Position numbers and translations under genes: made by a program. Below the pieces are notes generated by a model. That model had not been told where the DNA came from. It saw nothing but the letters and a program-made list of their open reading frames with translations, and searched no databases. 64,000 nucleotides of DNA, from the NCBI RefSeq assembly GCF_010671925.1, contig NZ_JAAHIH010000011.1:1-64000 (forward strand), written 5' to 3'. Shown piece after piece: positions 17,636-26,212 of this stretch; the stretch's first letter is position 1; every line of letters starts with the position of its first letter. Source of the DNA: Moorena sp. SIOASIH. Its GTDB lineage: Bacteria; Cyanobacteriota; Cyanobacteriia; Cyanobacteriales; Coleofasciculaceae.

Positions 17636-18757
17636 ATGCCTGTTATTGCTGCTACTGCCTTCACGTTTCCCGAGCACTACTATGCTCAAGAAGTACTAGC
17701 TACAGCGGTCAAAAAGTTTTGCATCGCGATGAATCTAGATTTTGATCTTGATACCATCGACCGCTTTTTCACCAATGTCAATATCAAAGGGCGTTATTTC
17801 ACCCACTCCCTAGATGACTTCTTTGAACCACCGACTCCCGGAGTCACTGCTCAGCGGTCTATAGACCTTGCTGTTGATAACTTTGAAAAAACTCTGCGGT
17901 CATTATTCTGTTCAAGCGGCATCGACCCCGAGGAAATCGCATTAATCGCCTCCTCCACACTCACCATTTCGGTTCCCCCCCTGGAAGCTCGGTTAATGAA
18001 TCGCATCCCTTTCTCACGGTACATCAAACGACTACCAATGTTTGGCTATGGCTGCATGGGTGGAGTAGCAGGTATAGCGCGAGTAGCAGAGTACCTAGAG
18101 GGACACCCCAAGGATGCTGCAATTTTCTTTGCTGGTGAACTGTCCTCTGCTCTGTGGCAGGGTTCCTTGCAAATGGAATTGCAAACAATGATTTCTAAAC
18201 TACCAGACGACCCCTCTCTCTACAGCGAAATCATTTGCTCTATCGTTACTGCTGCATTGTTTGCTGATGGTACGGGAGCAGTTTTAATGGTAGGTCGCGA
18301 TCATCCCTTAGCCAAGCCAAGTCAACCTCGGGTAATTGATATTGGATCAATCTTGCTTCCCAATACCACTCACTTGATGGGAATGGATATTGCCGATACC
18401 GGGTTCAGGAATATTCTCAGACCCGAAGTGTCTGACCATGTCAAAGCAGGACTGCGAGAGGTGATTGACCCACTTCTCAACAAGCATAACTTATCAACAG
18501 ATGATATATCCTGCTGGATTGTGCATCCGGGTGGACCCAAGGTAATTAAAGCTATACAAGAAGAGTTTGGACTGACTCAGGAGGCAGTACAGCTGAGCTG
18601 GGACACGTTAGAAAAAGTTGGCAATATGTCCTCATCATCTGTGCTCTATATACTCAATGAAGTCTTATCTCAAGAGCAGCCAAGTGCAGGTAGTTATGGT
18701 TTGATGGTCGGAATGGGACCAGGTTTATCCCAGGAAATTTTGCTATTGCAATGGTAG
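17636..18757 (+). CDS. Type III polyketide synthase (chalcone/alkylresorcinol synthase family)
   Basis: 373 residues, the normal length for the family. The Cys-His-Asn triad is complete: Cys140 in FGYGCMGGVAG, His297 in VHPGGPK and Asn330 in VGNMSSSS. The C-terminal GMGPG loop (GLMVGMGPGLS) is also present. Bacterial homologues condense a long acyl starter with malonyl-CoA to give alkyl-pyrones or alkylresorcinols. Direct neighbours are a type I PKS upstream, and an ICMT-like methyltransferase 10 bp and an O-methyltransferase downstream. That matches phenolic-lipid loci such as srs of Streptomyces (type III PKS plus membrane methyltransferase), and the type III enzyme CylI of cylindrocyclophane synthesis. 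Ring type (resorcinol or pyrone) cannot be read from sequence alone. Confidence 0.93.
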   Translation: MPVIAATAFTFPEHYYAQEVLATAVKKFCIAMNLDFDLDTIDRFFTNVNIKGRYFTHSLDDFFEPPTPGVTAQRSIDLAVDNFEKTLRSLFCSSGIDPEEIALIASSTLTISVPPLEARLMNRIPFSRYIKRLPMFGYGCMGGVAGIARVAEYLEGHPKDAAIFFAGELSSALWQGSLQMELQTMISKLPDDPSLYSEIICSIVTAALFADGTGAVLMVGRDHPLAKPSQPRVIDIGSILLPNTTHLMGMDIADTGFRNILRPEVSDHVKAGLREVIDPLLNKHNLSTDDISCWIVHPGGPKVIKAIQEEFGLTQEAVQLSWDTLEKVGNMSSSSVLYILNEVLSQEQPSAGSYGLMVGMGPGLSQEILLLQW

Positions 18758-18767
18758 GGAGCACTCA

Positions 18768-19364
18768 ATGATTACTAAGGTTATCTTTGTGCTTGTTGTA
18801 GTTGCGGTCATTTTACAGCGACTGATTGAGCTTCGTATCAGCAAACAGAATGCAGCATACTTGCTTACTAAGGGAGGACAGGAATATGGCTCAAATTCCC
18901 TTTGGATAGTGAAAGTATTGCAGGTGAGCTGGTTCGGAGCAATGATTAGCGAGGTTTGGTGGCTCAACCGTCCCTTTATCCCAGGATTGGCAGCAATCAC
19001 GCTGATCCTTAGTCTAGCGGGTCAAGGCTTGCGGTATTTATCAATGCGATCGCTAAAAAAGCGTTGGACTCTTCCCATCATCACCTTCCCAGGCAAGCCT
19101 GTAGTTGACTCAGGAATTTACCATTACCTAAAACATCCCAATTGGCTAGGAGTAATTCTGGAAATCGCCACTTTACCCCTGATCCATACTGCATATCTCA
19201 CCACTATCGTTTTCAGCATCGCCAATGCTCTATTAATGAGTCGGCGTATTCACACTGAAGAACAAGCCTTAAGCGAAGACACCAACTATGCTGATGTTTT
19301 TGCCAATCGACCCCGTTTTATTCCAGTCATTGGATTTATTAAAGGAGCTAATAGTTCTAGATGA
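18768..19364 (+). CDS. Isoprenylcysteine carboxyl methyltransferase (ICMT)-like membrane methyltransferase
   Basis: 198 residues with about four hydrophobic helices and the ICMT-family C-terminal signature: KHPNWLGVILEI, then SRRIHTEEQAL and a NRPRFIPVI end. Family members methylate lipid substrates at the membrane with S-adenosylmethionine. Homologues next to type III PKS genes, such as SrsB, methylate the phenolic oxygen of alkylresorcinols. It starts 10 bp after the type III PKS stop, and its TGA overlaps the ATG of the next methyltransferase (ATGA), so the two are translationally coupled. Substrate assignment is by context. Confidence 0.88.
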   Translation: MITKVIFVLVVVAVILQRLIELRISKQNAAYLLTKGGQEYGSNSLWIVKVLQVSWFGAMISEVWWLNRPFIPGLAAITLILSLAGQGLRYLSMRSLKKRWTLPIITFPGKPVVDSGIYHYLKHPNWLGVILEIATLPLIHTAYLTTIVFSIANALLMSRRIHTEEQALSEDTNYADVFANRPRFIPVIGFIKGANSSR

Positions 19365-20398
19365 GAGTTGGTATTAATCCTGAAAACTTGCTCGAAAAGA
19401 GTGCCCTTGCCTTGGGGCAAGTACCCCAACCTGCGATCGAAACTCAAGCCTGCCTGGTTTTAGCCCGATCTCTGATCGCAGCAACAAAGCTAGGTGTGTT
19501 TGAAGCCCTAGGGTCAAGTTCACTTTCCGCCCAAGAGATTGCTGCACGGTGTAATCTCAACAAGCGTGCTTTAACCCAGCTTTTAGATGCTCTTGTTGCT
19601 ACAGATTACCTTGCCAAGGAGGGAAATTGCTATACCTTGGCTCCAGTTGCCCGTAAATGGCTACTAAGTCACAATGAGTCGTCACTTTACGATTATACGA
19701 TTAGCCGGCTTTTGGCCTGGGAATGGCTCACCCACTTAGAAGACTTCATCCGCACTGGAAACCCTCTACAATCTCATGATAAAATGACTAGCCATCACTG
19801 GCAACTTTATCATCGGGGTATGCGCTCAATAGCTAGCGTTGCTGCTCCTGAGGTAGTCAAATGCACACCTCTACCAACCGGTGCTCAGAAAATGCTAGAT
19901 GTTGGTGGCTCTCACGGCTATTTTTCAGTAATGCTCTGCCGCCGCTACCCTGAGCTTAAAGCCGTCATTCTGGATTTACCTGAGGGCATTGAATATGCAG
20001 CACCACTCCTTGCCGAGGAAGGCATGGGCGATCGCGTGGTGTACCAAACTGGCAATGTTCTTAAAGAGGATCTAGGCACCAATGTCTATGACTTAATCTT
20101 TATGGCTAACCTAATACACCACTTTGATGAAAAAAACAATATTGAGCTATTTCAGCGTTTGGCTCAAGCTCTAAGACCTGGAGGCTATCTAGTCGTTCAG
20201 AAAACTATATTTCCTTCCAAAGAAGATGGACAACTGGGTGCATTGGGGAATTTGTTTTTCTCCTTGACCAGTGCTGGTAGTAACTGGTCGTTCTCTGAGA
20301 TAGCTCAATGGCAACAAAAGGCAGGTTTAGTTCCCCGCAAACCCATTCAGTTCCGGCGAACACCAGCCACTGGTCAACAGGTGGCAGTAAAGCCCTAA
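19361..20398 (+). CDS. SAM-dependent O-methyltransferase (Methyltransf_2 family)
   Basis: 345 residues. An N-terminal winged-helix/dimerisation part (about 25-110) has ACLVLARSLIAATKLGVFEAL and AAR..LNKRAL..LLDAL. The Rossmann methyltransferase core has motif I DVGGSHGYFSVML (about 179-191), ILDLPE, and HHFDEK followed by ALRPGGYLVV. This is the plant-OMT/hydroxyneurosporene-methyltransferase type that acts on phenolic or enolic hydroxyls of small molecules. It overlaps the ICMT-like gene by 4 bp. In this setting the expected substrate is the aromatic product of the type III PKS, giving a second methyl ether. Exact position and order of methylation are unknown. Confidence 0.9.
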   Translation: MRVGINPENLLEKSALALGQVPQPAIETQACLVLARSLIAATKLGVFEALGSSSLSAQEIAARCNLNKRALTQLLDALVATDYLAKEGNCYTLAPVARKWLLSHNESSLYDYTISRLLAWEWLTHLEDFIRTGNPLQSHDKMTSHHWQLYHRGMRSIASVAAPEVVKCTPLPTGAQKMLDVGGSHGYFSVMLCRRYPELKAVILDLPEGIEYAAPLLAEEGMGDRVVYQTGNVLKEDLGTNVYDLIFMANLIHHFDEKNNIELFQRLAQALRPGGYLVVQKTIFPSKEDGQLGALGNLFFSLTSAGSNWSFSEIAQWQQKAGLVPRKPIQFRRTPATGQQVAVKP

Positions 20399-20428
20399 GC
20401 CTGTTGGACGGACACACTTGTTAGTTAT

Positions 20429-20459
20429 TATAGCAGTTCTCAAATTGAGAACTGCTATA
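20429..20459. other. Perfect 15-bp inverted repeat between the OMT and sulfotransferase genes
   Basis: Arms TATAGCAGTTCTCAA and TTGAGAACTGCTATA with a single A between. No T-run follows on the plus strand, so it is not a classical terminator. It could be a processing hairpin, an attenuating structure or a common cyanobacterial palindrome. It may reduce read-through into the sulfotransferase gene. Confidence 0.6.
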
Positions 20460-20511
20460 TATGTCTCTAATTACTAAAAAGTATTTACCATCAATATTTT
20501 GAATATAAAAT

Positions 20512-21627
20512 ATGTTAAAGGTTTATTACCGAATTATTATTTCCTGTTGGAAAACCTTTGGGATCAGCCACTGGTTTTTTTTATGGGTATTTCTGCCACC
20601 CTTAGCTTTTATTTTGGTTAGACTAACCCTGGCTTTAGATGAAATTTTCTTTTCTAAGTATCGTGACATTAAAGTGGTGAAACCGATATTTATCATTGGA
20701 CATCCTCGGAGTGGAACTACTTTCCTGCATCATTTATTAACCCAGACAGAAGAATTTACCACATTCAAAGCTTGGCATATTTTTGTTCCATCACTCACAG
20801 CTCGTATTTTATTTAAACCTCTGGTTAACTATTTAGTTAAACACAATCTTAACTCCCTGATACCTGATGATATTGGACATGGAATTTCCATTGATAGAGT
20901 AGAAGAAGAAGAACTATTATTCCTTCACAAAGCCGATACTCAATTTGTGCTTTTAACGACACCGTTAGCCTTTGATGATCAGGAGCATCCGGAGCTTCGC
21001 TTCCATGATCAACAACCAGCATCTCGTCGTCGAAGTTCAGTAAAATTTTTTGAAAGTTGTTTAAAGCGGCATATCTATTACACAGGAAAAAAACAAGTAA
21101 TTGCGCAAATTCATTTTTCTACTCACCGCATTAAAACATTGCTAGAAATATTTCCAGATGCCAAATTTATCTATTTAGTTCGTTCACCTCACGAAACAAT
21201 TCCTTCTCATCTTTCCCTGGATCGAAATTTTCTCGAAAACCAATGGGGAATAAAAACTATACCACCGGATAAACTAAAACGATATGAACAAAGGCGATAT
21301 CGCTATAATGTCGATCTTTATCGCTATTTTTATCGTCTGACAAAAAATCAAGAGATACCAGAAAATAACGGCATGATTATGCCCTATAATTTATTAATAT
21401 CTGATTTAGAGAAAGCCTTCGAAAAAATAGTTAAATTTACTGGAATTAATCCCAGCAATCAATTAAAAGTTTGTATCAACAAACAAGCCCAACAACAGAC
21501 AAACTATAAACGCCAACATCGTGTCAGAAATCTTGAAGAATTTAACTTAACAAGAGAGCAGATTATGAAAGATCTTTCATTTGTTTATGAGGAGTACAAC
21601 TTTGACAAGATCACCAATAGACTATAA
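20512..21627 (+). CDS. PAPS-dependent sulfotransferase, membrane-associated
   Basis: 371 residues. An N-terminal hydrophobic stretch (about 17-40) is followed by the 5'-phosphosulfate loop IIGHPRSGTTFLHHLL (about 62-77). The 3'-phosphate-binding motif is FIYLVRSPHETIPSHLSL (about 219-236). Both PAPS-binding elements are intact, so it should transfer sulfate from PAPS to a hydroxyl of an acceptor, probably a lipid because of the membrane anchor. It lies 113 bp after the O-methyltransferase on the same strand and is the last gene of the run starting at devB. A free phenolic hydroxyl left after methylation is the natural candidate. The 113-bp gap with a hairpin means co-transcription is likely but not certain. 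Confidence 0.87.
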   Translation: MLKVYYRIIISCWKTFGISHWFFLWVFLPPLAFILVRLTLALDEIFFSKYRDIKVVKPIFIIGHPRSGTTFLHHLLTQTEEFTTFKAWHIFVPSLTARILFKPLVNYLVKHNLNSLIPDDIGHGISIDRVEEEELLFLHKADTQFVLLTTPLAFDDQEHPELRFHDQQPASRRRSSVKFFESCLKRHIYYTGKKQVIAQIHFSTHRIKTLLEIFPDAKFIYLVRSPHETIPSHLSLDRNFLENQWGIKTIPPDKLKRYEQRRYRYNVDLYRYFYRLTKNQEIPENNGMIMPYNLLISDLEKAFEKIVKFTGINPSNQLKVCINKQAQQQTNYKRQHRVRNLEEFNLTREQIMKDLSFVYEEYNFDKITNRL

Positions 21628-21875
21628 ATAACAATAAACGGAAACCATCAGCTCTTAGTTAACACGCTACTTGAAATTAATGTAAATGCATCTATAGCAG
21701 TCGAAGTAAAGGTTAAAACATATTTCGATTCCCTGTCCCTGTTCTCTTTTCCCTTTGGTATATGTCCTAAACCTTAAAGGGTGACAAGGGTAGTGAAAAG
21801 CAGTCGTGAAGGGGAGTGTAGCCAAAAGAGCCAAAAAATATTAGGGTGGTCTATGACTACCCTAAAATCTAAAAA

Positions 21876-23233
21876 ATGCTACCGACATTATATCAGACAG
21901 TGCTGGAAAAGCATCTCAATGAGAAAGAAAATCTAACAATCCAACTACTAATATTAATGGTTCAAAGCTTCCGCCAAGTGAAATTATCAACCAAGGCCGC
22001 GTGTGTTTCCTCAACCCATCAACTATGAAAGTAGACTAAGGAATCTACAAAGATTTTTAGTATTACCACAATGGAATGTCAAACTGTTATGGTTTCCCAT
22101 AGTCAAATACTGGTTGAAACAAGAATATCTGGGAAAGCAGCTGAATCGAGAGCAAAGAAGAAGACGGAAAAAACTCAAACATTATAAGTGGGGAAAAGTT
22201 TTATTAGTCATAGACAGAACTCAATGGAAAAAAAGAAATTTAGCGATGCAGCAAGGGAACAGGGGAGGCAGCGCGGTCTTGGGGAGGCAGCGCGGTCTTG
22301 GGGGTTTCCCCCACTCGCTATTGCCGTGGTTCCCCCCACTCGCGCTTTGCCGTGGTTTCCCCCACTCGCTATTGCATCAAGACAATGATGGTGAGTCTAG
22401 TTTGGGGGAAACACGCTTTGCCAGTATATTGGCAGCTAATGTCTAAAAAAGGAAGCAGTGATTTATCGTTTCAAAAAAGAGTACTACAACCAGTTATTAA
22501 GCTGATAAAACCTTATCCTGTGGTCGTGGAGATAGGGAATTTCATAGCGCCCACTTGGGAATCTGGCTGAGACAGAGGGGAGTAGACTTTATTCTTCGCC
22601 AAAAAAAGAGTGCTTATGTTCAACACAACGGTTCGGAGTATCAAGCTTTGAAAGAGATGGGGTTTCAGCCGGGAGAAACTCAATTTTTTCGGGATATTTA
22701 TTGTAACAAGGAGTATCAACTCTCTCCCTTTAATTTGGCAGTTCGCTGGAAACGAAAATATCGAGGTAAGCACCATAAACAACCTTGGTACTTACTGACC
22801 AATTTATCTAATCTCCAGGAAACTTTAGCTGTTTATCGAGCTAGATGGGGAATTGAAACAATGTTTAAAGATTGTAAGACAGGGGGCTATAATGCGCGAA
22901 CAAACTCGGGTCAACTCTACTCGTTTACTTGCTCTTGTTCTGGTCATTGCCTTTGCTTATACTCTCTCTACCTTTATGGGATATTCATTAGAATATACTT
23001 CCCTTTCTCTTTATGTTACTACTACTCATAAAAATCAGCAACAACTTGATCCACACCATAGTCATTTTAAGATCGGACTATTGACTTATGCCTGGGTTAA
23101 TGCCATGACTTTATGGTCTGAACTTACCAACACTTTAATGAGTCTCAAACCTAATAAATATCTCTATTTTCAGCGAGGCTTGAAGGCTCTATCCCAATTA
23201 CAGCAACAGTTAGACCTGTATTGTCATCCTTAA
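21876..23233 (+). pseudogene. Degraded IS4-like DDE transposase, split by a repeat insertion
   Basis: An ATG at 21876 opens about 48 codons (MLPTLYQTVLEKHLNEKENL) and hits a stop. The reading continues in another frame from about 22003 (INYESRLRNLQRFLVLPQ ... KVLLVIDRTQWKKRNL, first catalytic Asp region). At 22241-22385 a 145-bp repeat interrupts it. The sequence resumes (VSLVWGKHALPVYWQLM, then LGIWLRQRGVDFILRQKKSA, then YRARWGIETMFKDCKTGGYN with the catalytic Glu), shifts frame again near 22890, and ends at 23233. At least three frame breaks plus the insertion make it non-functional. A near-perfect inverted repeat (TTAGGGTGGTC/GACTACCCTAA) at 21841-21865 lies just upstream. Confidence 0.85.
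22241..22385. repeat. AGCGATGCA/TGCATCAAGACA repeat inserted in the transposase relic
   Basis: It runs from AGCGATGCAGC to TTGCATCAAGACA, with repeated GGCAGCGCGGTCTTGGGG and CCCCCACTCGC segments between. The transposase codons on each side (..KKRNL and MVSLVW..) join sensibly if it is removed, so it entered an existing coding sequence. No target duplication is evident. Confidence 0.75.
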
Positions 23234-23278
23234 AGGTCCTAAACTATACTTCCGAAGCTATAATTTTATGATTACTAT

Positions 23279-23312
23279 ATATAGTGTGTTTTTAATTAAA
23301 AACACACTATAT
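23279..23312. terminator. 34-bp perfect palindrome, likely bidirectional terminator
   Basis: ATATAGTGTGTTTTT is followed directly by its exact complement. It lies between the transposase relic (plus) and the 3' end of the GT11-like gene (minus, ending 23457), a convergent gap. Long A/T runs sit within the stem. It could act on transcripts from both sides or be the tip of an old insertion. Confidence 0.5.
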
Positions 23313-23341
23313 GTGTAAACTGCATTGTTAACAAGCAAAAC

Positions 23342-23395
23342 AGCGATGCAGGTTGGTATTGGGGGAAACCCCCACTCGCGCTTTGCATCAACACA
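23342..23395. repeat. Short copy of the AGCGATGCA repeat family
   Basis: A 54-bp version from AGCGATGCAGG to TTGCATCAACACA with a GGGGGAAACCCCC self-complementary core. It is the shortest complete copy seen and shows the minimal layout of the family. Confidence 0.65.
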
Positions 23396-23456
23396 AGGCA
23401 AATTTTATTAAGAACTATACCCTGTTTATTGAGAAGATGCTTTTATGCTGCTCTTT

Positions 23457-24743
23457 TCATCCGTAAATCCTCTGATATAACCCCTTCCAAGCAGAACGCC
23501 AACTTAATATAGACAATAAAGTTTTAACTACACCAATGATGCTTTGAATTTGGTAACTAAGATAAACTCGGATTGCCCATCCTCTGATCAGGATTTTAGG
23601 TAAGTAGATGAATATCGACTTGAGCATCACCAAAATGCCTTGGGTAGAGTACGTAACATACATAATATCAGCTAAACTTTTGTGCAATTTTTGCTGTTTA
23701 TTTCCTATCAATAAAACTGGTTCACTATCCCAAGGATCGAATGCCTTAAACTTTGTGGAGAAATCCCAATGTGGACGGACAAACATCTTGGCACGATCGT
23801 TAAGCATACAAGCAACGAAGCTGAAAGTGCTATTACTGGTACAAACTACATCACATTGACTCAACATAAAGAAATCGATATAGAAGTCTAAGTCTAATTC
23901 TTTCATCCTTTCTGGCAACCGAATTTTTAAGTCGCCTGTAGTCACGGGAGAAAATTTATCAAAGTCATGAATTATACTATCGAGATCGTCACTGCATAGC
24001 AAAAGAACTGGATCTTCCAATTCTTTCCATATCCCTTCGAGCCATTCACAATACCATTTTGTAGGAAACACCAATGTGAAACCGGCTCGTGGTTCTTTTA
24101 TGAAATCCCCTCGTCGAATGTGAATACCAACGATTGTTTTGCCTTTGGAGCGAAGACTTTTTAACCCATCCTCTAAAGGAGCTTTAAGATCGATTACGGG
24201 TTGAAACAAGGAGCGAAAATATTGCTGATGAGGTTTTAGGCATCGAGTATGGAAGTTAAAAATACCCCAAAGATCTAAATTAGCTAAACCTATTTCTAAA
24301 ACTTCTGAACCAACCATGGAGCTCTTTGAATTTGCTAGTTTTTCCAAGTAAGGAATTAATTCGGGAATTACCTTAAATATCATTTTTGTCAGATTTCCAC
24401 GATCAATTGCAGGAGGTAAGCGCTTGGAAATGGGTGCATCGTTATGTCCAAAAATAGTCTGACCAATCCAAGCAGGACATTCTACTTTGGCTCCACTCTT
24501 TTCTGCACAGATTTTCAAGGAAGCATATTGAAAAAGCTGATTGCCAAAACGACCAAATTGTCCAATAGACGACATGGTTAATACTGGCTGAACATCACCT
24601 GCATCTTCGTTAACTAAGCAGGATTTAGTGTCTTCAGCTTCTTGTTTAAAACCGTCCAAAATTCTAAATATTCTCTCTATATCACTCTGGAAATTGTAAT
24701 TGGTATTTGCTATTGTTTCTGATGAATGATCATGATTAGACAT
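23457..24743 (-). CDS. GT11-like glycosyltransferase (alpha-1,2-fucosyltransferase family)
   Basis: 428 residues on the minus strand. The N-terminal motif QFGRFGNQLFQYASLK (about 62-77) and the central HIRRGDF (about 208-214) are the hallmarks of GT11 enzymes, which bind GDP-fucose through the HxRRxD segment. A third conserved block (LCSDD and SNSTFSFVACML) supports the fold. Compared with typical GT11 proteins of about 300 residues it has extra N- and C-terminal parts; the C-terminus is hydrophobic (about 355-415) and may attach to the membrane. No other sugar-polymer genes lie next to it, so the acceptor is unknown. It could decorate a surface polysaccharide or a lipid. Confidence 0.85.
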   Translation of the reverse strand: MSNHDHSSETIANTNYNFQSDIERIFRILDGFKQEAEDTKSCLVNEDAGDVQPVLTMSSIGQFGRFGNQLFQYASLKICAEKSGAKVECPAWIGQTIFGHNDAPISKRLPPAIDRGNLTKMIFKVIPELIPYLEKLANSKSSMVGSEVLEIGLANLDLWGIFNFHTRCLKPHQQYFRSLFQPVIDLKAPLEDGLKSLRSKGKTIVGIHIRRGDFIKEPRAGFTLVFPTKWYCEWLEGIWKELEDPVLLLCSDDLDSIIHDFDKFSPVTTGDLKIRLPERMKELDLDFYIDFFMLSQCDVVCTSNSTFSFVACMLNDRAKMFVRPHWDFSTKFKAFDPWDSEPVLLIGNKQQKLHKSLADIMYVTYSTQGILVMLKSIFIYLPKILIRGWAIRVYLSYQIQSIIGVVKTLLSILSWRSAWKGLYQRIYG

Positions 24744-26212
24744 AAAATTATTCCTTTTAATAATTATCTGATGGTTTTGTTGAATAAGTGTTTATTCTAA
24801 AATAGGGAATAGGGTAGAAGTGTTTTTCGAAGCTTAAGTATATTGATAGCAGTTATCAATTCGGTGAGGTAGAAAGTCCTGGGTTTTAGGGAGCAGGCAG
24901 TAGGCAGGAGGCAGTAGCGATGCATCGCTTTTGTCGTACTTCCTGCTCTGTTGAGAATAATAATAGACAAACATCAGACCTAAACTTGCTTTTTAAGGGA
25001 TGAATAGCTCCCGATACTTGTGTAACCAATCGATAAAATGACAAAATATGGCTTAGGAACTGATTCCGCAGCATTCCTAGCGCTGATTGTTAATTGTTAA
25101 CGGTAGCTAGCATCCAGACGAGTTTATTCCTAACGTTATTCCTATAATGGGGGACAATTCCTCCCAGGGTAGACTGCGGAAATAACGTCTTATTTAACCT
25201 AACTATTTTTTTGGGTCTCCCTGTAGAGCGGGAAACGTCTTGAGCAAATCACCCTGCTGATGGAAAGCACTTCTTTGCTGGCAATCACACAAAGTAATTA
25301 CTATATTAGTATACTAATATACCTCATATGTTGCACTAGCCCCCCAAACCCGTGCATAGTAGGGTTATATAGGAGCTATATAAACGTAGACGCTTTCTTC
25401 GACTTGCCGTAGGCTAGTCCAACTTCTCTGTGCAAGTTAAGTGTGTAACAGCTTATTTAAGCTCCATGAATTATAACTTTAAAATAAGGATATTGACAAG
25501 TGCAATTTTGGTTATATTAACTAACTTGTCGTTAATGTCATTAGCCAAATCTTCAAGGGATTTTAGCTAAGCTTCTTATTGATTAGGGCAGTACTTCCGA
25601 CTATCATGATAAATTACGAGACTTTTACCATGACCCATTGTTGGGTAATATTCTCTCCCAGCCACTAAATAGTCACTCAGTAATTACACTAACTTCATCC
25701 ATTATGACAACTATTTATCTGAGCTTTACACAGATGATAGACAAGCTTGTTAAGATAATGGACAACGAGTGAATTTTTGGTAAATCTAGTGTTGGGAAAG
25801 TTTTTCTGTCCCTAGAGGGTGTATGCAAGCTGACTATAGTTACCCTTCACTCTTGGATGTCATGGTGCAATGCAAATGAGAATCGACCCCTCATTTTTTT
25901 TCAAATAACTTAAAACCGTTTAATTTTTGAATCTCAGCTCCCATTCATTTCTGAGATATCCAATTCAGGGAAGCAGCTACTACCTAAGTTGATTAGGTAA
26001 TCTTTACTAGTCCCATGACCTATTGTACAGTTTGAGTTTGGGTATGGCTGTTATTTGTTTAGAAAATCGATTTTTAGTTAAAAAAATAATTTCACTTCAA
26101 GAAAACTTTCCGGAATATACCTTAGCTAGGATGTAGCTAACTATTAAGCCAAGCAAATCAATCATTAGTATTGATTTTTTTCATCAATTGATTTACAGCG
26201 GATTAGAGAAAA
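24744..26212. other. 1.5-kb spacer, no supported gene
   Basis: AT-rich. A 62-codon minus frame at 24886-25074 is built partly from GCAGTAGGCAGGAGGCAG repeats and looks spurious. I see no tRNA, no domain and no mobile-element ends. The last few hundred bases (about 25900-26212) should carry the promoter of the pix cluster. Confidence 0.55.

Noticed and set aside
24886..25074. 62-codon minus frame
   Set aside because: Its codons come partly from a GCAGTAGGCAGGAGG repeat; nothing supports translation.
25290..25330. Palindromic TATTAGTATACTAATA segment, considered as an operator
   Set aside because: Short AT-rich palindromes are frequent here and no gene starts nearby.
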